From Nostoc sp. FACHB-892 (GTDB lineage Bacteria > Cyanobacteriota > Cyanobacteriia > Cyanobacteriales > Nostocaceae), in contig NZ_JACJTR010000002.1 in assembly GCF_014698795.1 (NCBI RefSeq), positions 124,001 through 188,000 on the forward strand: a stretch of 64,000 nt of DNA, given 5' to 3'. The notes beneath the pieces are model-generated. The model saw nothing but the letters and a program-made list of their open reading frames with translations, was not told the origin of the DNA and ran no database searches. The position numbers were made by a program, and so were the translations under genes. How positions within the stretch are numbered: position 1 is the first letter of the stretch; each line of letters starts with the position of its first letter. Positions 1 to 8,579 of the stretch are shown one piece after another.

Positions 1-380
1 GTGGATACACCGTGGTGGATAGCGAAGGTACACCTGATATCATCTTGATTGCCACTGGTTCAGAATTGAGCCTCGCCGTTGGCGCAGCCGAAAAACTCAC
101 AGCCGAAGGTAAGAAAGTTCGTGTCGTCTCGCTACCTTCATGGGAACTGTTTGAAGCACAGGATGCGGCTTATAAAGAGTCCATTTTGCCGAAAGCTGTC
201 ACCAAGCGTTTGTCTGTAGAAGCTGGTAGCAGTTTCGGCTGGCACAAGTACGTAGGTACTGAAGGCGATTGCGTTAGTATTGATCGCTTTGGTGCTTCGG
301 CTCCAGGTGGTGTTTGTTTAGAGAAGTTTGGCTTTAGCGTTGATAATGTATTAGCTAAGGCTAAACAATTGTTGGGTTAA
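1..380 (+). CDS. tkt: Transketolase, C-terminal fragment (5' end outside window)
   Basis: Open reading frame that enters from the left edge (frame of base 3) and ends at TAA 378-380. The visible ~125 residues form the C-terminal transketolase domain, with the typical 'ILIATGSELSLAV' stretch, 'VRVVSLPSWELFEAQ', and the ending 'SFGWHKYVG...DRFGASAPG' followed by a short helical tail. Transketolase moves two-carbon ketol units between sugar phosphates in the Calvin and pentose phosphate cycles, using thiamine diphosphate. The catalytic N-terminal and pyrimidine-binding domains lie outside the window. A strong hairpin terminator follows 30 bases after the stop, so this is the last gene of its transcript. 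Confidence 0.93.
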   Translation, partial: GYTVVDSEGTPDIILIATGSELSLAVGAAEKLTAEGKKVRVVSLPSWELFEAQDAAYKESILPKAVTKRLSVEAGSSFGWHKYVGTEGDCVSIDRFGASAPGGVCLEKFGFSVDNVLAKAKQLLG

Positions 381-410
381 TAGCAACAGAATATTCTTAA
401 AATTTTGTGA

Positions 411-437
411 GGTGGGCTGAAAAGCCCGCCTTTTTTT
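411..437 (+). terminator. Rho-independent terminator after transketolase
   Basis: Stem GGTGGGCT / AGCCCGCC (one G-T pair) with a GAAA loop, followed directly by seven T. It begins 30 bases after the transketolase stop. Confidence 0.85.
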
Positions 438-512
438 ATGCCGAGGAGGGCTGAGGTAAACGCAGAGGTTCGCTGAGTAAGATTGTTTATAATTGAGGTA
501 ATTATTTGATAA

Positions 513-818
513 ATGGAAAGAATTATGCCAGAAGTTGCTAATTATAATCAAGAAGTGAGTAATCGCATATCACCAATCGTTGAAAAGCTAATTAAAGGTA
601 ATAGCTTATATCAAGTTAAGTTAAACCAACAGGAAATGATAGAAATGTTAGTAGAACTCTTTGGAAAGTTATCACCAGAAGAAATGAGAGCTATTACCGA
701 GCATGAACTGACACGCAGGATTGATAAGATTCTTGTTTTAGAAGCGGTTTCTGGTACGTTAAATGATTTGTCTCCAGAGCAAATCAAAATGTACGATGAT
801 GCAGTAAAGCGAAAATAG
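513..818 (+). CDS. Putative antitoxin partner of a PIN toxin (hypothetical, 101 aa)
   Basis: Small acidic, helix-rich protein of 101 residues with no domain I recognise: I do not see the AbrB, Phd or ribbon-helix-helix patterns usual for VapB antitoxins. The case for an antitoxin is position. Its TAG stop (816-818) is five bases before the GTG start of a PIN-domain toxin, the classic antitoxin-toxin order. ATG 513 is used because a GAGG lies at 495-498, although that gap is long. ATG 525 (MPEVANYNQEV) is the alternative. A role in dormancy or plasmid/phage control is inference only. Confidence 0.6.
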   Translation: MERIMPEVANYNQEVSNRISPIVEKLIKGNSLYQVKLNQQEMIEMLVELFGKLSPEEMRAITEHELTRRIDKILVLEAVSGTLNDLSPEQIKMYDDAVKRK

Positions 819-823
819 ACAAA

Positions 824-1234
824 GTGACTTATTTATTAGATACAAATATTGTTAGTTACATTTTGAGGAGAGATGCAACTGTTAGTAAGCAACTACGGGA
901 TGCTAATCGTTCGGGACAAGAAGTTTTTATCAGTTGCATAACTTATTATGAAGTTAAAAGAGGGCTTTTGTATGCAAATGCTATAAGGCAACTAGGGGAT
1001 TTTAATCAATTTTCTAGAAAATATGAAGTTTTATTCTTAGATGATATAGAAATTATTGAGAGAGCATGTGAAATCCATGTGGATTTACAACGTAGGGGTT
1101 TGAAGATACAAGAACAAGATATATTAATAGCGGCTACAGCGATCGCACGCGGATTAATTCTGGTTTCTAATGACTCTGATTTGCTCAGAGTTGAAGGACT
1201 AAGCTTGGACAATTGGGCAAAAACAGAGCCTTGA
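824..1234 (+). CDS. VapC-family PIN-domain ribonuclease toxin
   Basis: Protein of 136 residues with the complete PIN-domain signature: N-terminal 'YLLDTNIVSYIL' (Asp6), Glu43 in 'YYEVKRG', Asp99 in 'QEQDILIAATA', and Asp117/Asp119 in 'LVSNDSDL'. These acidic residues bind the Mg/Mn ions used to cut RNA in VapC toxins. The start is GTG 824, five bases after the upstream small gene, so the two are probably translationally coupled. A hairpin terminator follows at 1276. The whole unit (513-1321) is AT-rich, as is common for mobile toxin-antitoxin loci. PIN identity is secure; the RNA target is unknown. Confidence 0.9.
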   Translation: MTYLLDTNIVSYILRRDATVSKQLRDANRSGQEVFISCITYYEVKRGLLYANAIRQLGDFNQFSRKYEVLFLDDIEIIERACEIHVDLQRRGLKIQEQDILIAATAIARGLILVSNDSDLLRVEGLSLDNWAKTEP

Positions 1235-1275
1235 TTTAGCAGTTATGAGGAGAAAGCGATCACAACGCTTGGCCG

Positions 1276-1321
1276 CTAAACTAACGGAATCAAATATTAA
1301 TTCAGTTAGTTTAGTTTTTTT
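1276..1321 (+). terminator. Strong hairpin terminator of the toxin-antitoxin unit
   Basis: CTAAACTAAC (1276-1285) pairs perfectly with GTTAGTTTAG (1305-1314). The stem continues inward to 15 bp with one mismatch and is followed by seven T. Confidence 0.85.
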
Positions 1322-1669
1322 GTCAACTATCTTTAGATAGATAGGGTATAAAGTACGCGATTTGCTATCACAAACTGCTTGCTAGTACTGGAAAAATGAA
1401 ACTTTTATACCTAAAAATCTACACCCTATCTTCAGTTTAATTTGTCAATGTGTAATCTCTAGTATCGCCTAATGAGTCAGCAAGGCCTTCTAAAGACTTA
1501 ATTTATATTCATGCTTTCAGGTGATGCAGTTATGACTTTATAAATGCGATTATATATGTGTCCTCAAATAATAGATAGTTGCTGTTGTCCAATTGAAAAA
1601 ATATGGTTTTCTCTGACTCCAGTAACTTTAGATTTATCTAATTGTTTGATGTTTTCAGAAGGTAACACA
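1322..1669. other. Intergenic: 5' region of the glycine-zipper gene
   Basis: No gene is supported here. The only visible structure is a distant 9-bp inverted repeat, AGATAGGGT (1339-1347) and ACCCTATCT (1423-1431). An in-frame extension of the downstream gene reaches back to 1544, but it lacks a ribosome site and would bury the signal peptide. Confidence 0.5.
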
Positions 1670-2074
1670 ATGAATAATATCCTAAAACGCACACTTCTAC
1701 CCAGCCTCATGGCTGCAAGTTTAGCTGGTGTCACATTAGTTCCCGCTAAACCGGCTGCTGCTGATGACCAAGTATTAAGAGATGCAGGTATTGGGGCTGT
1801 TACCAATGTAGTAACCGGAGCAGTTAGAGGAAGAGGCAGTGTATTAGACAATGCTGTTAAAGGTGGTGTTACTGGTGCGGCTGTCAATGGTGCAAATGGT
1901 CTGAGAAACACTCGCAATCGCCGTAACCGGAGTGTTGTTCAAGATGTCGGAGTTGGTGCAGGGGCTAGCGCAGTGACTGGCGTAATTACTGGCGATCGCA
2001 AAGATACCCTTGGGAATGCTGTCGATGGTGCAGCTGTAGGTGCAGCAATCCATCTGCTCACCAATGGCAAATAA
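1670..2074 (+). CDS. Secreted glycine-zipper repeat protein
   Basis: Protein of 134 residues starting at ATG 1670 (AGAAGGT just upstream). Residues 1-31 are a signal peptide: basic start (NNILKR), hydrophobic core, then an Ala-rich cleavage region 'AKPAAADD'. The mature part is two copies of one ~36-residue glycine-zipper-like unit: 'DAGIGAVTNVVTGAV...NAVKGGVTGAAV' and 'DVGVGAGASAVTGVI...NAVDGAAVGAAI', joined by an Arg/Asn-rich linker (~80-90). Gly-x3-Gly spacing of this kind is typical of periplasmic or outer-membrane proteins that pack helices in membranes. Function is unknown; export is well supported. Confidence 0.8.
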   Translation: MNNILKRTLLPSLMAASLAGVTLVPAKPAAADDQVLRDAGIGAVTNVVTGAVRGRGSVLDNAVKGGVTGAAVNGANGLRNTRNRRNRSVVQDVGVGAGASAVTGVITGDRKDTLGNAVDGAAVGAAIHLLTNGK

Positions 2075-2181
2075 TTTATAAATTCATCGGTTAAAATATT
2101 CCCAACCGCTAATGGGTTTCACTTGTAAACACTACGAACTTATCATTGCCCTAATTCCTCTGCTTTGTGGATGATGAAACA

Positions 2182-2214
2182 CAACCCCCTTTACCTCGTA
2201 GGTAAAGGGGGTTG
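2182..2214. terminator. Perfect 14-bp hairpin between convergent genes
   Basis: CAACCCCCTTTACC (2182-2195) and GGTAAAGGGGGTTG (2201-2214) pair perfectly around a 5-base loop. It lies between convergent genes. No T-run follows, so it may be a transcription-blocking or mRNA-end hairpin rather than a classical terminator. Confidence 0.55.
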
Positions 2215-2283
2215 CTGGGTTAGATTTATATTGGGATGTATGTCATCATTAGATTCAGATGACTTTATACTTAATAGTAAACT

Positions 2284-2475
2284 CTAGCCCTTCAACGCTT
2301 TTCTAAAGTTTCGGCGATAGGATTGATTTGTAATAAACAAAGCAGGCCATAGCAAAGATAAACCAATGCGATTGGTCAAAGTTGGATTAAAATTAGTCCG
2401 CGTAAACCCATTCCAAAACTTCCAAACGCCGCCTCCGTAAACTACTATCAAGGCAAAAATAATAAAGTTACCCAT
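2284..2475 (-). CDS. Small membrane protein, hypothetical (63 aa)
   Basis: Short protein beginning MGNFIIFALIVVYGGGVWKFW, one N-terminal membrane helix followed by a basic, Asn/Arg-rich tail ending 'YRRNFRKALKG'. ATG 2475 is preferred over an upstream in-frame TTG (2484) because GGAG lies nine bases before it. It stands alone between two intergenic regions. I do not recognise a family, but the codon pattern, ribosome site and clear membrane helix followed by a basic tail suggest a real gene. Confidence 0.65.
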   Translation of the reverse strand: MGNFIIFALIVVYGGGVWKFWNGFTRTNFNPTLTNRIGLSLLWPALFITNQSYRRNFRKALKG

Positions 2476-2888
2476 TCCTATCAACTCCGTTAGTAACTGA
2501 CAGAATTTAAGTTAAGTTTTACCACACGAGGTAAGCACTTCATAACCAACACCGAGAAGGTATGACTAAGCTCCTCAGTCTTGAACATCTGAGTTAGTTA
2601 AACACACATTCTCTTATTCCAGTGTAGATTAGCCTCACGCATCGCAACTAGTTATCACTGGCGATATATTGGCTCAAAAGGCGTAAAAGCGTTATTTTTG
2701 CGGTATTTTGGCAATATATGGTGCTTGTAAAACAATTGCTGTAGTTTTAACGAGATGTCTTTTGCTACTGATTGCCACTCGATAACCCAAAGATTTATAG
2801 CGATATATATCAAGTATAAATATTGATTAGCTTCAGTACAAAAAAGCCTATCCCATATTAAACTGCAAAATTATGTAGCGCATTATCC
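2476..2888. other. Intergenic, nothing recognised
   Basis: AT-rich stretch between two minus-strand genes. No ORF, tandem repeat or strong hairpin was found on either strand. Confidence 0.5.
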
Positions 2889-4433
2889 TTATGCTTCATC
2901 TACCCAATAAAGATAATATCGTTCACTATCTACCCAGGCTCTCTGAAAATCTGTGATCGGAGAAATCTTCAAATCATTACGGTTGACATTCAGTTGATGA
3001 TTTAAAATCAGCAAAATTTTCTTTTGCTCATCTTGATTTTTGAATAGAGAATTAATTTGACTTAATATTTCAGCTTGATCGACATCTTTGCGACCTTTTT
3101 GAAATAGGGTAAAGCTTCCCATTTTTTGAAGCTCAGGATAGTAAAACTTTCGATTAAGATAACCTGATAAAGGAGCCATATTTGCATCTCGGCTGGCAAC
3201 AATAAACTCATTATCTAACCCAGATTTTTTAATATATTGTGCTGTTTGCCGGCTAGCAGAAAATGGTACAACTAAATCTCTTGAAAAACTATAAATCCCT
3301 CCCGCGCACTGGGCATAAAGAATAAGCATCAAAGCGATATGATGCCATTTTTGAACAAATATAATTGAATTTGGACGAATCAAAAACTTATTAAGTAATA
3401 CTGTAGACTCTTGATAATAACTTGCCAACCATAAAGCCGCTATTAAAACTAAGTAAAAATGCCCAAAATGCCGGGGCATACCTGTAAATCTCAAGTATGT
3501 AAAGGCAAAAATTACACAATTACCTATAAAGTAAAAAAACAAAGGAACTGGCTTTTTAAATAATTTTATAAATGTTAAAATTACAATAAAAAGAGTAATT
3601 ATTGCACATACAATTAAATCTAACCATCTTTTGTGTTGAGGAATAATTAATAAATAACTACCAAATATTCTACCTATACTTCTCAACAAATGACGGATAT
3701 CTAATTGCATTACCCAACCATTATTTAACCCACCATGAAGATAACTGTCTGTTGGAGGGCTAATAATATAAATCGATAAAATAAACGAAAATGCGATAAT
3801 TACAATACTTAAAAATAAATCGTATTTTTTGCTTTGACTAAAATAGTGCTGGCGATGTTCACTATCAAAACAAAATTCAGCTAGCAAAGTCAATGATAAA
3901 GAAAATGATACTAGTAAACCATAAGCACTACTATTTGCTAGTAAACCCAATAAAATTGCCAAATAAGCATAAGTTATTTTTCTTGAAGAAAAAACTGTAC
4001 AGAAGGCAAAAACAAATAACATACTAAAGGCATAGTTTCGAGAAATTAAAAGATATTCGTAAAAAGGAAAGAAACCAAATGAAAACAGAAATTTTTGTTG
4101 AGAGTTAAAAGGACTATATAAACAAAATAGAGTAACCGAGGCAACGGTAATTGCCAAATGAAAAATTTGCATGATAATAGGGTTATCGACTATTCTAATC
4201 AGAATCGCCAGAGAAAAATACCATAAAACAGGATGACCTTCATAACGAATATTTGCAATTAAATCCCCAAAAGACTCACTATCTCTGACAATAAGCCAGG
4301 GATTTAGTTCATCTCGCCACATTGAATGGTTAAGAATACCTATTAAGCCAAGAACAGAAAAAATAATGATAATAAACCAAGGAGAATGAAAAGGTAATCT
4401 TGAAGTAGATTTGATGATTTTTGTATTTAACAT
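2889..4433 (-). CDS. GT-C-type multi-pass membrane glycosyltransferase-like protein
   Basis: Protein of 514 residues with roughly ten to twelve membrane helices. After the first helix comes 'HSMWRDELNPWLIVRDS', with an acidic pair in the first exported loop, then 'RYEGHPVLWYFSLAIL'. This arrangement (first-loop D/E, then GHP-x-LWY) resembles PMT/ArnT-like GT-C enzymes, which move sugars from polyprenyl-phosphate donors outside the membrane. The C-terminal ~120 residues are soluble. The gene is notably more AT-rich than its neighbours, which may mean horizontal acquisition. Donor and acceptor cannot be read from the sequence. A DUF2079- or EpsG-like membrane protein is an alternative. Confidence 0.65.
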   Translation of the reverse strand: MLNTKIIKSTSRLPFHSPWFIIIIFSVLGLIGILNHSMWRDELNPWLIVRDSESFGDLIANIRYEGHPVLWYFSLAILIRIVDNPIIMQIFHLAITVASVTLFCLYSPFNSQQKFLFSFGFFPFYEYLLISRNYAFSMLFVFAFCTVFSSRKITYAYLAILLGLLANSSAYGLLVSFSLSLTLLAEFCFDSEHRQHYFSQSKKYDLFLSIVIIAFSFILSIYIISPPTDSYLHGGLNNGWVMQLDIRHLLRSIGRIFGSYLLIIPQHKRWLDLIVCAIITLFIVILTFIKLFKKPVPLFFYFIGNCVIFAFTYLRFTGMPRHFGHFYLVLIAALWLASYYQESTVLLNKFLIRPNSIIFVQKWHHIALMLILYAQCAGGIYSFSRDLVVPFSASRQTAQYIKKSGLDNEFIVASRDANMAPLSGYLNRKFYYPELQKMGSFTLFQKGRKDVDQAEILSQINSLFKNQDEQKKILLILNHQLNVNRNDLKISPITDFQRAWVDSERYYLYWVDEA

Positions 4434-4568
4434 TACTAGTTCAAAATGGGATTGATTGCATAAGAAAAGTTTTTAAAGATACTTACTATCAAAAATTAAG
4501 GATAAACTTATTTGTCAAATTTTATCCTGATTATTTAACTGTTAAAATAGATTTATTCTTCCTCATTT

Positions 4569-5171
4569 CTACTTATAAGTTTCTGGCATACCCACTGCTG
4601 ATAAACCTGCGATCGCTCGTAAGTTTTGGCAACGAATCAACTCGGTAAAATTTAAACTGGAACGCCCTTCAATTTTGGCTACCGCTTCAATTCCAGATAG
4701 CAAGTGTTGCGCTGCTTCAGGTTCTGAATAACCACGCCGTTGTGCTATACGAATTGCTGCTGCATCGGCATTTAACTCTGACTCTTGAGATTTATTAGTC
4801 CGCCAGATCCGAAAAGCAGCGATCGCAGTTAATCCCCCGGCTACGGCCACACCTACCACATCTGACTGTGCTGCTTCCAATAATCCGCCTAACAGTCCTG
4901 CCAGTACTACACCTTGATAAATGTTAGGTTTAAACCACTTTACGCCCGTCAACCAGCTAACCATCTGTAACAGCAGCAAGTCTCGTTGCGGCTTTGTCAG
5001 GCGACGCCACAAATCGAAATTAATATATATTGGTCCCGCCTGATTCCAGGGTTGGGGAAAGGAGGCGTCAATCACTTTTGCCTGTTCTGGCTTACTAACG
5101 ATTTTTGTCGTCATTCGACCAGAAGCAGGCATCACATCTAATAAACGGCGAATTTCAACATTTGGCTCCAT
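4569..5171 (-). CDS. DUF3318 family protein
   Basis: Protein of 200 residues matching what I know of the cyanobacterial DUF3318 family: start 'MEPNVEIRRLLDVMPASGRM', 'PWNQAGPIYINFDLW' and 'LTKPQRDLLLLQMVSWLTGVKWF'. A hydrophobic pair of segments follows at ~105-145 (GVVLAGLLGGLL, VAVAGGLTAIAAF), then an acidic helical region with 'SELNADAAAIRIAQRRGYS'. The last motif recalls the helix after the metal site of M48 peptidases, but no HExxH is present. The family is widespread in cyanobacteria and uncharacterised. Confidence 0.8.
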   Translation of the reverse strand: MEPNVEIRRLLDVMPASGRMTTKIVSKPEQAKVIDASFPQPWNQAGPIYINFDLWRRLTKPQRDLLLLQMVSWLTGVKWFKPNIYQGVVLAGLLGGLLEAAQSDVVGVAVAGGLTAIAAFRIWRTNKSQESELNADAAAIRIAQRRGYSEPEAAQHLLSGIEAVAKIEGRSSLNFTELIRCQNLRAIAGLSAVGMPETYK

Positions 5172-5432
5172 AAATTTAATTATTAGCCATAATGTGCATG
5201 GTAAGTATTTTAGTTATCATTAGTGTTAACCTTTGATTTGTGACATACTCTGGCAATCTTTACTAAATGGTTATTTTATTAGTAAATGGCGGTTTGTGAA
5301 TAGATTTAAATCAAGCTATAAGAATATTGATCAAGCAGTTTGATAGTGTGGCGGGATTTTATAGTATCCATTTGCCGCTAAATTCAAAACCTCAAAGTTT
5401 TGGATAACCATTGCAACTACACTTGTAACTAC

Positions 5433-5684
5433 ATGGACGCTTTTGCTACCCTTCCGCCTGAATGGACGAATAAGGCAATACATGCCTATGAATTTTGCTG
5501 TCCTAATTGCCACTCACCTAGCCGAGAAGCTGAAAAAGTTTGGCTAAATCGGCGATCGCCTGTACTTACAGAAAACCGTCGTCGCAAATGGCAAGAGTTT
5601 TACTACTGCCACTGTGGTTCTGCGTGGTGGGCTTGGAGTAGCGATCGCCCTCCAAAAGATATTGCGACGGTTCCCTTAGATTGA
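5433..5684 (+). CDS. Small zinc-ribbon-like protein (83 aa)
   Basis: Starts at ATG 5433 (MDAFATLPPEWTNKAIHAYEF); the longer TTG start at 5400 would add a poorly supported tail. It carries a CPNC pair (CCPNCHSPSREAEKVW) and a CHC pair (YYCHCGSAWW) about 40 residues apart, which could form a zinc ribbon. It ends in a Trp-rich segment. Small proteins of this type occur across filamentous cyanobacteria without assigned function. It converges on the porin gene, and the two share a bidirectional terminator. Confidence 0.7.
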   Translation: MDAFATLPPEWTNKAIHAYEFCCPNCHSPSREAEKVWLNRRSPVLTENRRRKWQEFYYCHCGSAWWAWSSDRPPKDIATVPLD

Positions 5685-5691
5685 AAAATAT

Positions 5692-5726
5692 AAACAAAAG
5701 CCCACCTCAAGGCGGGCTTTTGTTTA
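5692..5726. terminator. Bidirectional terminator between convergent genes
   Basis: AAACAAAAGCCCACC and GGCGGGCTTTTGTTT form a ~15-bp stem (one wobble) around TCAA. A T-rich run on the plus side and its A-rich mirror allow it to stop transcription from both the zinc-ribbon gene and the porin gene. Confidence 0.85.
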
Positions 5727-5759
5727 TCTAATTCTGAAGGTTATTTCCCATCACCAGTT

Positions 5760-7400
5760 TTAGAAGGAGAAAGTAGTACGCAAAGTACCTACATAGACGG
5801 TATCGTTAGCATCGTTGTGATCAGGATTGAATATCACTAGGAAGCCAGGAGTAACGGAAATATTATCGCTGACCTTTAAGCGATAAAGAGCTTCTGCATG
5901 ATAAGAGGTGTCTGGATCCTCTTGTTCTACACCACCGGGAGCGAATTCACTGCTAGTTACTCTGGGTGATTGGCCAAAGATCAAGCCAAGCAAGCTGCCT
6001 TCTCTGCCAAAGTCCTTTAGACCAAGAGTAGCAGCCCAATAAAACACATCTGCACTCTGTCCGGCAGCAACACCAGTTCTAGCTTCCACAGTACTGAAGC
6101 CTGCCCAACCGCCAAGAGTTAATTTAGAGCTAGGTCTAAAGTTAGCCTGTACACCGTAATGATTGGAATCAATACGACCACCTCCAAATGGATCATTAGC
6201 TAGGAAACTGCCTGTACTTCCGAAGACATTGGGATCTTCTTGATAACTGCGGGCGTAGGTCAGACCAACGTTCAAGGCTTGGCTTGGTTGGAAAGTTAGT
6301 TGACCAAAAATAGTACTATCACCATTGAACAGTCCGTTATTCAGATCAGGATCAACACCACTGGTGGTAGGACTGTTTGCATCGTTGGATAGATAAGCAG
6401 CAGACAAGCTAATAGCCCCTTTGGGGTTAAAGGTGACGGTCAAACCAGCACCATCAGCACCTTGGCGATAGATGGGGCTGAAACGTCCATAGCGCGAGAT
6501 AGCGCCCCTACCAGAACTAGAAAAGTCAGGGTTGAAGTTGTTGACGTTCTCGTATAATTCAGCACCAGTTACGTCAAGTTTGACACGTATTGCATCACCA
6601 AAGTTGAAAGCGTAGTTAACCTTATCAATTTCAACACTGTTGCCAGTATTCTCTTCAAAACCTAAGCGGCTCATGAGAGTACCAGTTTGTCCACTGTTGT
6701 TGATGATATTCCCAGAATTCAACCGGATTTGCAATTGATCTGTACCGGTGAAACTGCTGTACAAGTTCAAACGAACTCGGTTAGAGAAAACTGTATTGCT
6801 TTCTAAATCGGGATTATTGTTAGGATCAGCGTCCTGATCAGCTGCTGTATCACCAAAAGCTTGAGACACATTGAAAATTGCTTCCCCAACCAGTTTAGTA
6901 GTAGTAGAGAACTGGTTCGCTTCCAACTCAGCAGTACGGGCTTCTACTGCATCAACACGACCGCGCAGAGTTGCTAATTCAGCAGAAAATTCTTCTTGTA
7001 AGCGCTGTAAAGTAGCTAAATCTTGTTTGCTGACCAAATCGGCAGTAGCGGTAGCAATCAGTTCGTTAACCCGATCTAAACAGGCATTCAAACCTGCGGC
7101 AAATTCATAACGGGTCAAAGCACGGTTACCACGATAGGTACTGTTGGGATAACCGGCAATACAACCGTAGCGTTCAACTAGAGATTGTAAAGCTTGGAAT
7201 GCCCAATCTGTGGGCTGCACATCCGAAAATTGCGAAACTGATGTTACCTGACTCATGTTGTTATCTTGAGCTTCAGATAACTGGGCAACATTTGTTACTT
7301 GTTCGTTAACTTCAGCAGCTAAGGCGCTATTGGCAGCGAAAAATGTCGCAGCTACAATAACCGGACTAACCTTAATAAGATTCCAGAATTGTTTTGTCAT
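5760..7400 (-). CDS. SLH-domain OprB-type outer-membrane porin (iron-uptake porin family)
   Basis: Protein of 546 residues. A signal peptide (MTKQFWNLIKVSP... ending ANSALAA) is followed by an S-layer-homology domain ('FSDVQPTDWAFQALQSLVERYG', 'YRGNRALTRYEFAAGLNACLDRV'). Next is a coiled coil at ~130-165 ('LATLRGRVDAVEARTAELEAN'). The rest is a C-terminal beta-barrel of alternating strands, ending in Phe (TLRTTFSF) as outer-membrane proteins do. ATG 7400 is chosen over GTG 7418 because it gives a normal signal peptide. The SLH domain binds peptidoglycan-linked polymer and the barrel forms a pore; some relatives take up iron or other ions. A Crp/Fnr gene lies immediately upstream on the same strand. 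Confidence 0.9.
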   Translation of the reverse strand: MTKQFWNLIKVSPVIVAATFFAANSALAAEVNEQVTNVAQLSEAQDNNMSQVTSVSQFSDVQPTDWAFQALQSLVERYGCIAGYPNSTYRGNRALTRYEFAAGLNACLDRVNELIATATADLVSKQDLATLQRLQEEFSAELATLRGRVDAVEARTAELEANQFSTTTKLVGEAIFNVSQAFGDTAADQDADPNNNPDLESNTVFSNRVRLNLYSSFTGTDQLQIRLNSGNIINNSGQTGTLMSRLGFEENTGNSVEIDKVNYAFNFGDAIRVKLDVTGAELYENVNNFNPDFSSSGRGAISRYGRFSPIYRQGADGAGLTVTFNPKGAISLSAAYLSNDANSPTTSGVDPDLNNGLFNGDSTIFGQLTFQPSQALNVGLTYARSYQEDPNVFGSTGSFLANDPFGGGRIDSNHYGVQANFRPSSKLTLGGWAGFSTVEARTGVAAGQSADVFYWAATLGLKDFGREGSLLGLIFGQSPRVTSSEFAPGGVEQEDPDTSYHAEALYRLKVSDNISVTPGFLVIFNPDHNDANDTVYVGTLRTTFSF

Positions 7401-7486
7401 GTTATTACTCTCACTCACACCTACATTATCCAGTAATAATAAAATGCTTATGGCACTTTATTTTCGGGGATTATACACACAATCAC

Positions 7487-7496
7487 AATCATGATT
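7487..7496. promoter_or_regulatory. Palindrome AATCATGATT in the porin promoter
   Basis: A perfect 10-bp palindrome, ~87 bases upstream of the porin start, overlapping a TATAAT on the minus strand. It could be an operator for the upstream Crp/Fnr regulator or a Fur-type half site. The match to either consensus is incomplete. Confidence 0.3.
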
Positions 7497-7517
7497 ATAC
7501 TTTATCACCTGTGATTA

Positions 7518-8162
7518 TTACAAGCAAGTCGGTTGGCATAGTGCTGAATCATAATTTTTAATTAATTTATTTGGTAACCGCAAAATAATGCGGCGTTTGT
7601 GACGTAAAACTGTTCCTTCTTCTTCCAATTGTTGTAGGAGTCGGGTAACTGTTACTCGGGTGGTATTTAAAACTTCAGCAATATCTTGATGAGTAACATT
7701 TAGATCAATTAGCTTGCCCTTATCTACATCACGTCCAAATTTTTCACTTAACCACACTAAAAACTGCCATAAGCGTAGCGAAATTGGTTTTCGATGCACA
7801 ATGCTTAGTAGATTTTCCGCCTGTTGAATATGAGATAACAAAGCATTAATATCTTGATGCCACAAATGAGGTGGCACAATGCTTATTTCCACACCTGTGA
7901 GACATTGAATCTGGTAGGGCTTGACTTTAGACAAAGGATAACCAATCAGATCCCCCAATCCCCAATAACCAAGAGTGATGAATGTTCCATTTTCACTCCA
8001 TGTTAAGGTACGAACTGCACCGTGCTCAATCCGCCAAAGTACATTATCTTGAAGTGGAATCACTTCCCGACGAGTAAATATCTGCTGGGGTAATTGTCCG
8101 CTCAAAGCAGAGCTATTTGACACAGCAGAAGAGTTTGAAGTAGGAGTTGTGGAATACATCAT
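7518..8162 (-). CDS. Crp/Fnr-family transcriptional regulator
   Basis: Protein of 214 residues: an N-terminal cyclic-nucleotide-binding-like beta-roll (~25-120, 'VLWRIEHGAVRTLTWSENG', 'TLGYWGLGDLIGYPL') and a C-terminal winged helix. The recognition helix region is 'LNVTHQDIAEVLNTTRVTVTRLLQQLEEEG', the classic Crp/Fnr HTH. The beta-roll lacks the full set of cAMP phosphate-binding residues (no clear RxS), so its ligand may differ or be absent. It is transcribed toward the porin, whose start is 117 bases beyond its stop, so it may regulate that gene (inference). Confidence 0.88.
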   Translation of the reverse strand: MMYSTTPTSNSSAVSNSSALSGQLPQQIFTRREVIPLQDNVLWRIEHGAVRTLTWSENGTFITLGYWGLGDLIGYPLSKVKPYQIQCLTGVEISIVPPHLWHQDINALLSHIQQAENLLSIVHRKPISLRLWQFLVWLSEKFGRDVDKGKLIDLNVTHQDIAEVLNTTRVTVTRLLQQLEEEGTVLRHKRRIILRLPNKLIKNYDSALCQPTCL

Positions 8163-8579
8163 TAACCGTAACTACATAATTATCAGGGAATCTCGCTATT
8201 TACCATGATTAAGAAACTCTAATAATTTGTATCAACCTTTACCTATATATCTGAAGGTGTCTTTTTTTTCAATCAGAGCTGGAGACTAACTCAAAATTTT
8301 CTGATGGAAACAACTTATGCTTTGAGGTATTTATTAGCTAAAATAAAACAGAATTTTTGAGTTATTTATCTCTTAACTTTAATTGTGCAAGTTTAAGAAT
8401 AGGTAAGCTTTTAGTAAAATATTTAGTTAACTTACTTTTTAATTACTTAGTATTTTCTTAAAGCTTAGTAAGTATTTAGGCACACATCCAGCAGTTTTCC
8501 TTTGTATGAAATACAAAGCTAGGGGTTTTAAGCCAGTCGCTACAGTTCTATTTCTACTTTTTAAATGACCCTTGTTATG
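8163..8579. other. Intergenic upstream of the Crp/Fnr gene
   Basis: Very AT-rich, with no ORF supported. It contains one small perfect hairpin: CTTTGTAT (8500-8507), a GAA loop, ATACAAAG (8511-8518). Confidence 0.5.

Noticed and set aside
1544..1669. 42-residue N-terminal extension of the glycine-zipper protein
   Set aside because: It would place a normal signal peptide inside the protein, and ATG 1670 has a better ribosome site.
4421..4648. Plus-strand ORF of 75 aa
   Set aside because: Antisense overlap with two well-supported minus-strand genes and low-complexity composition.
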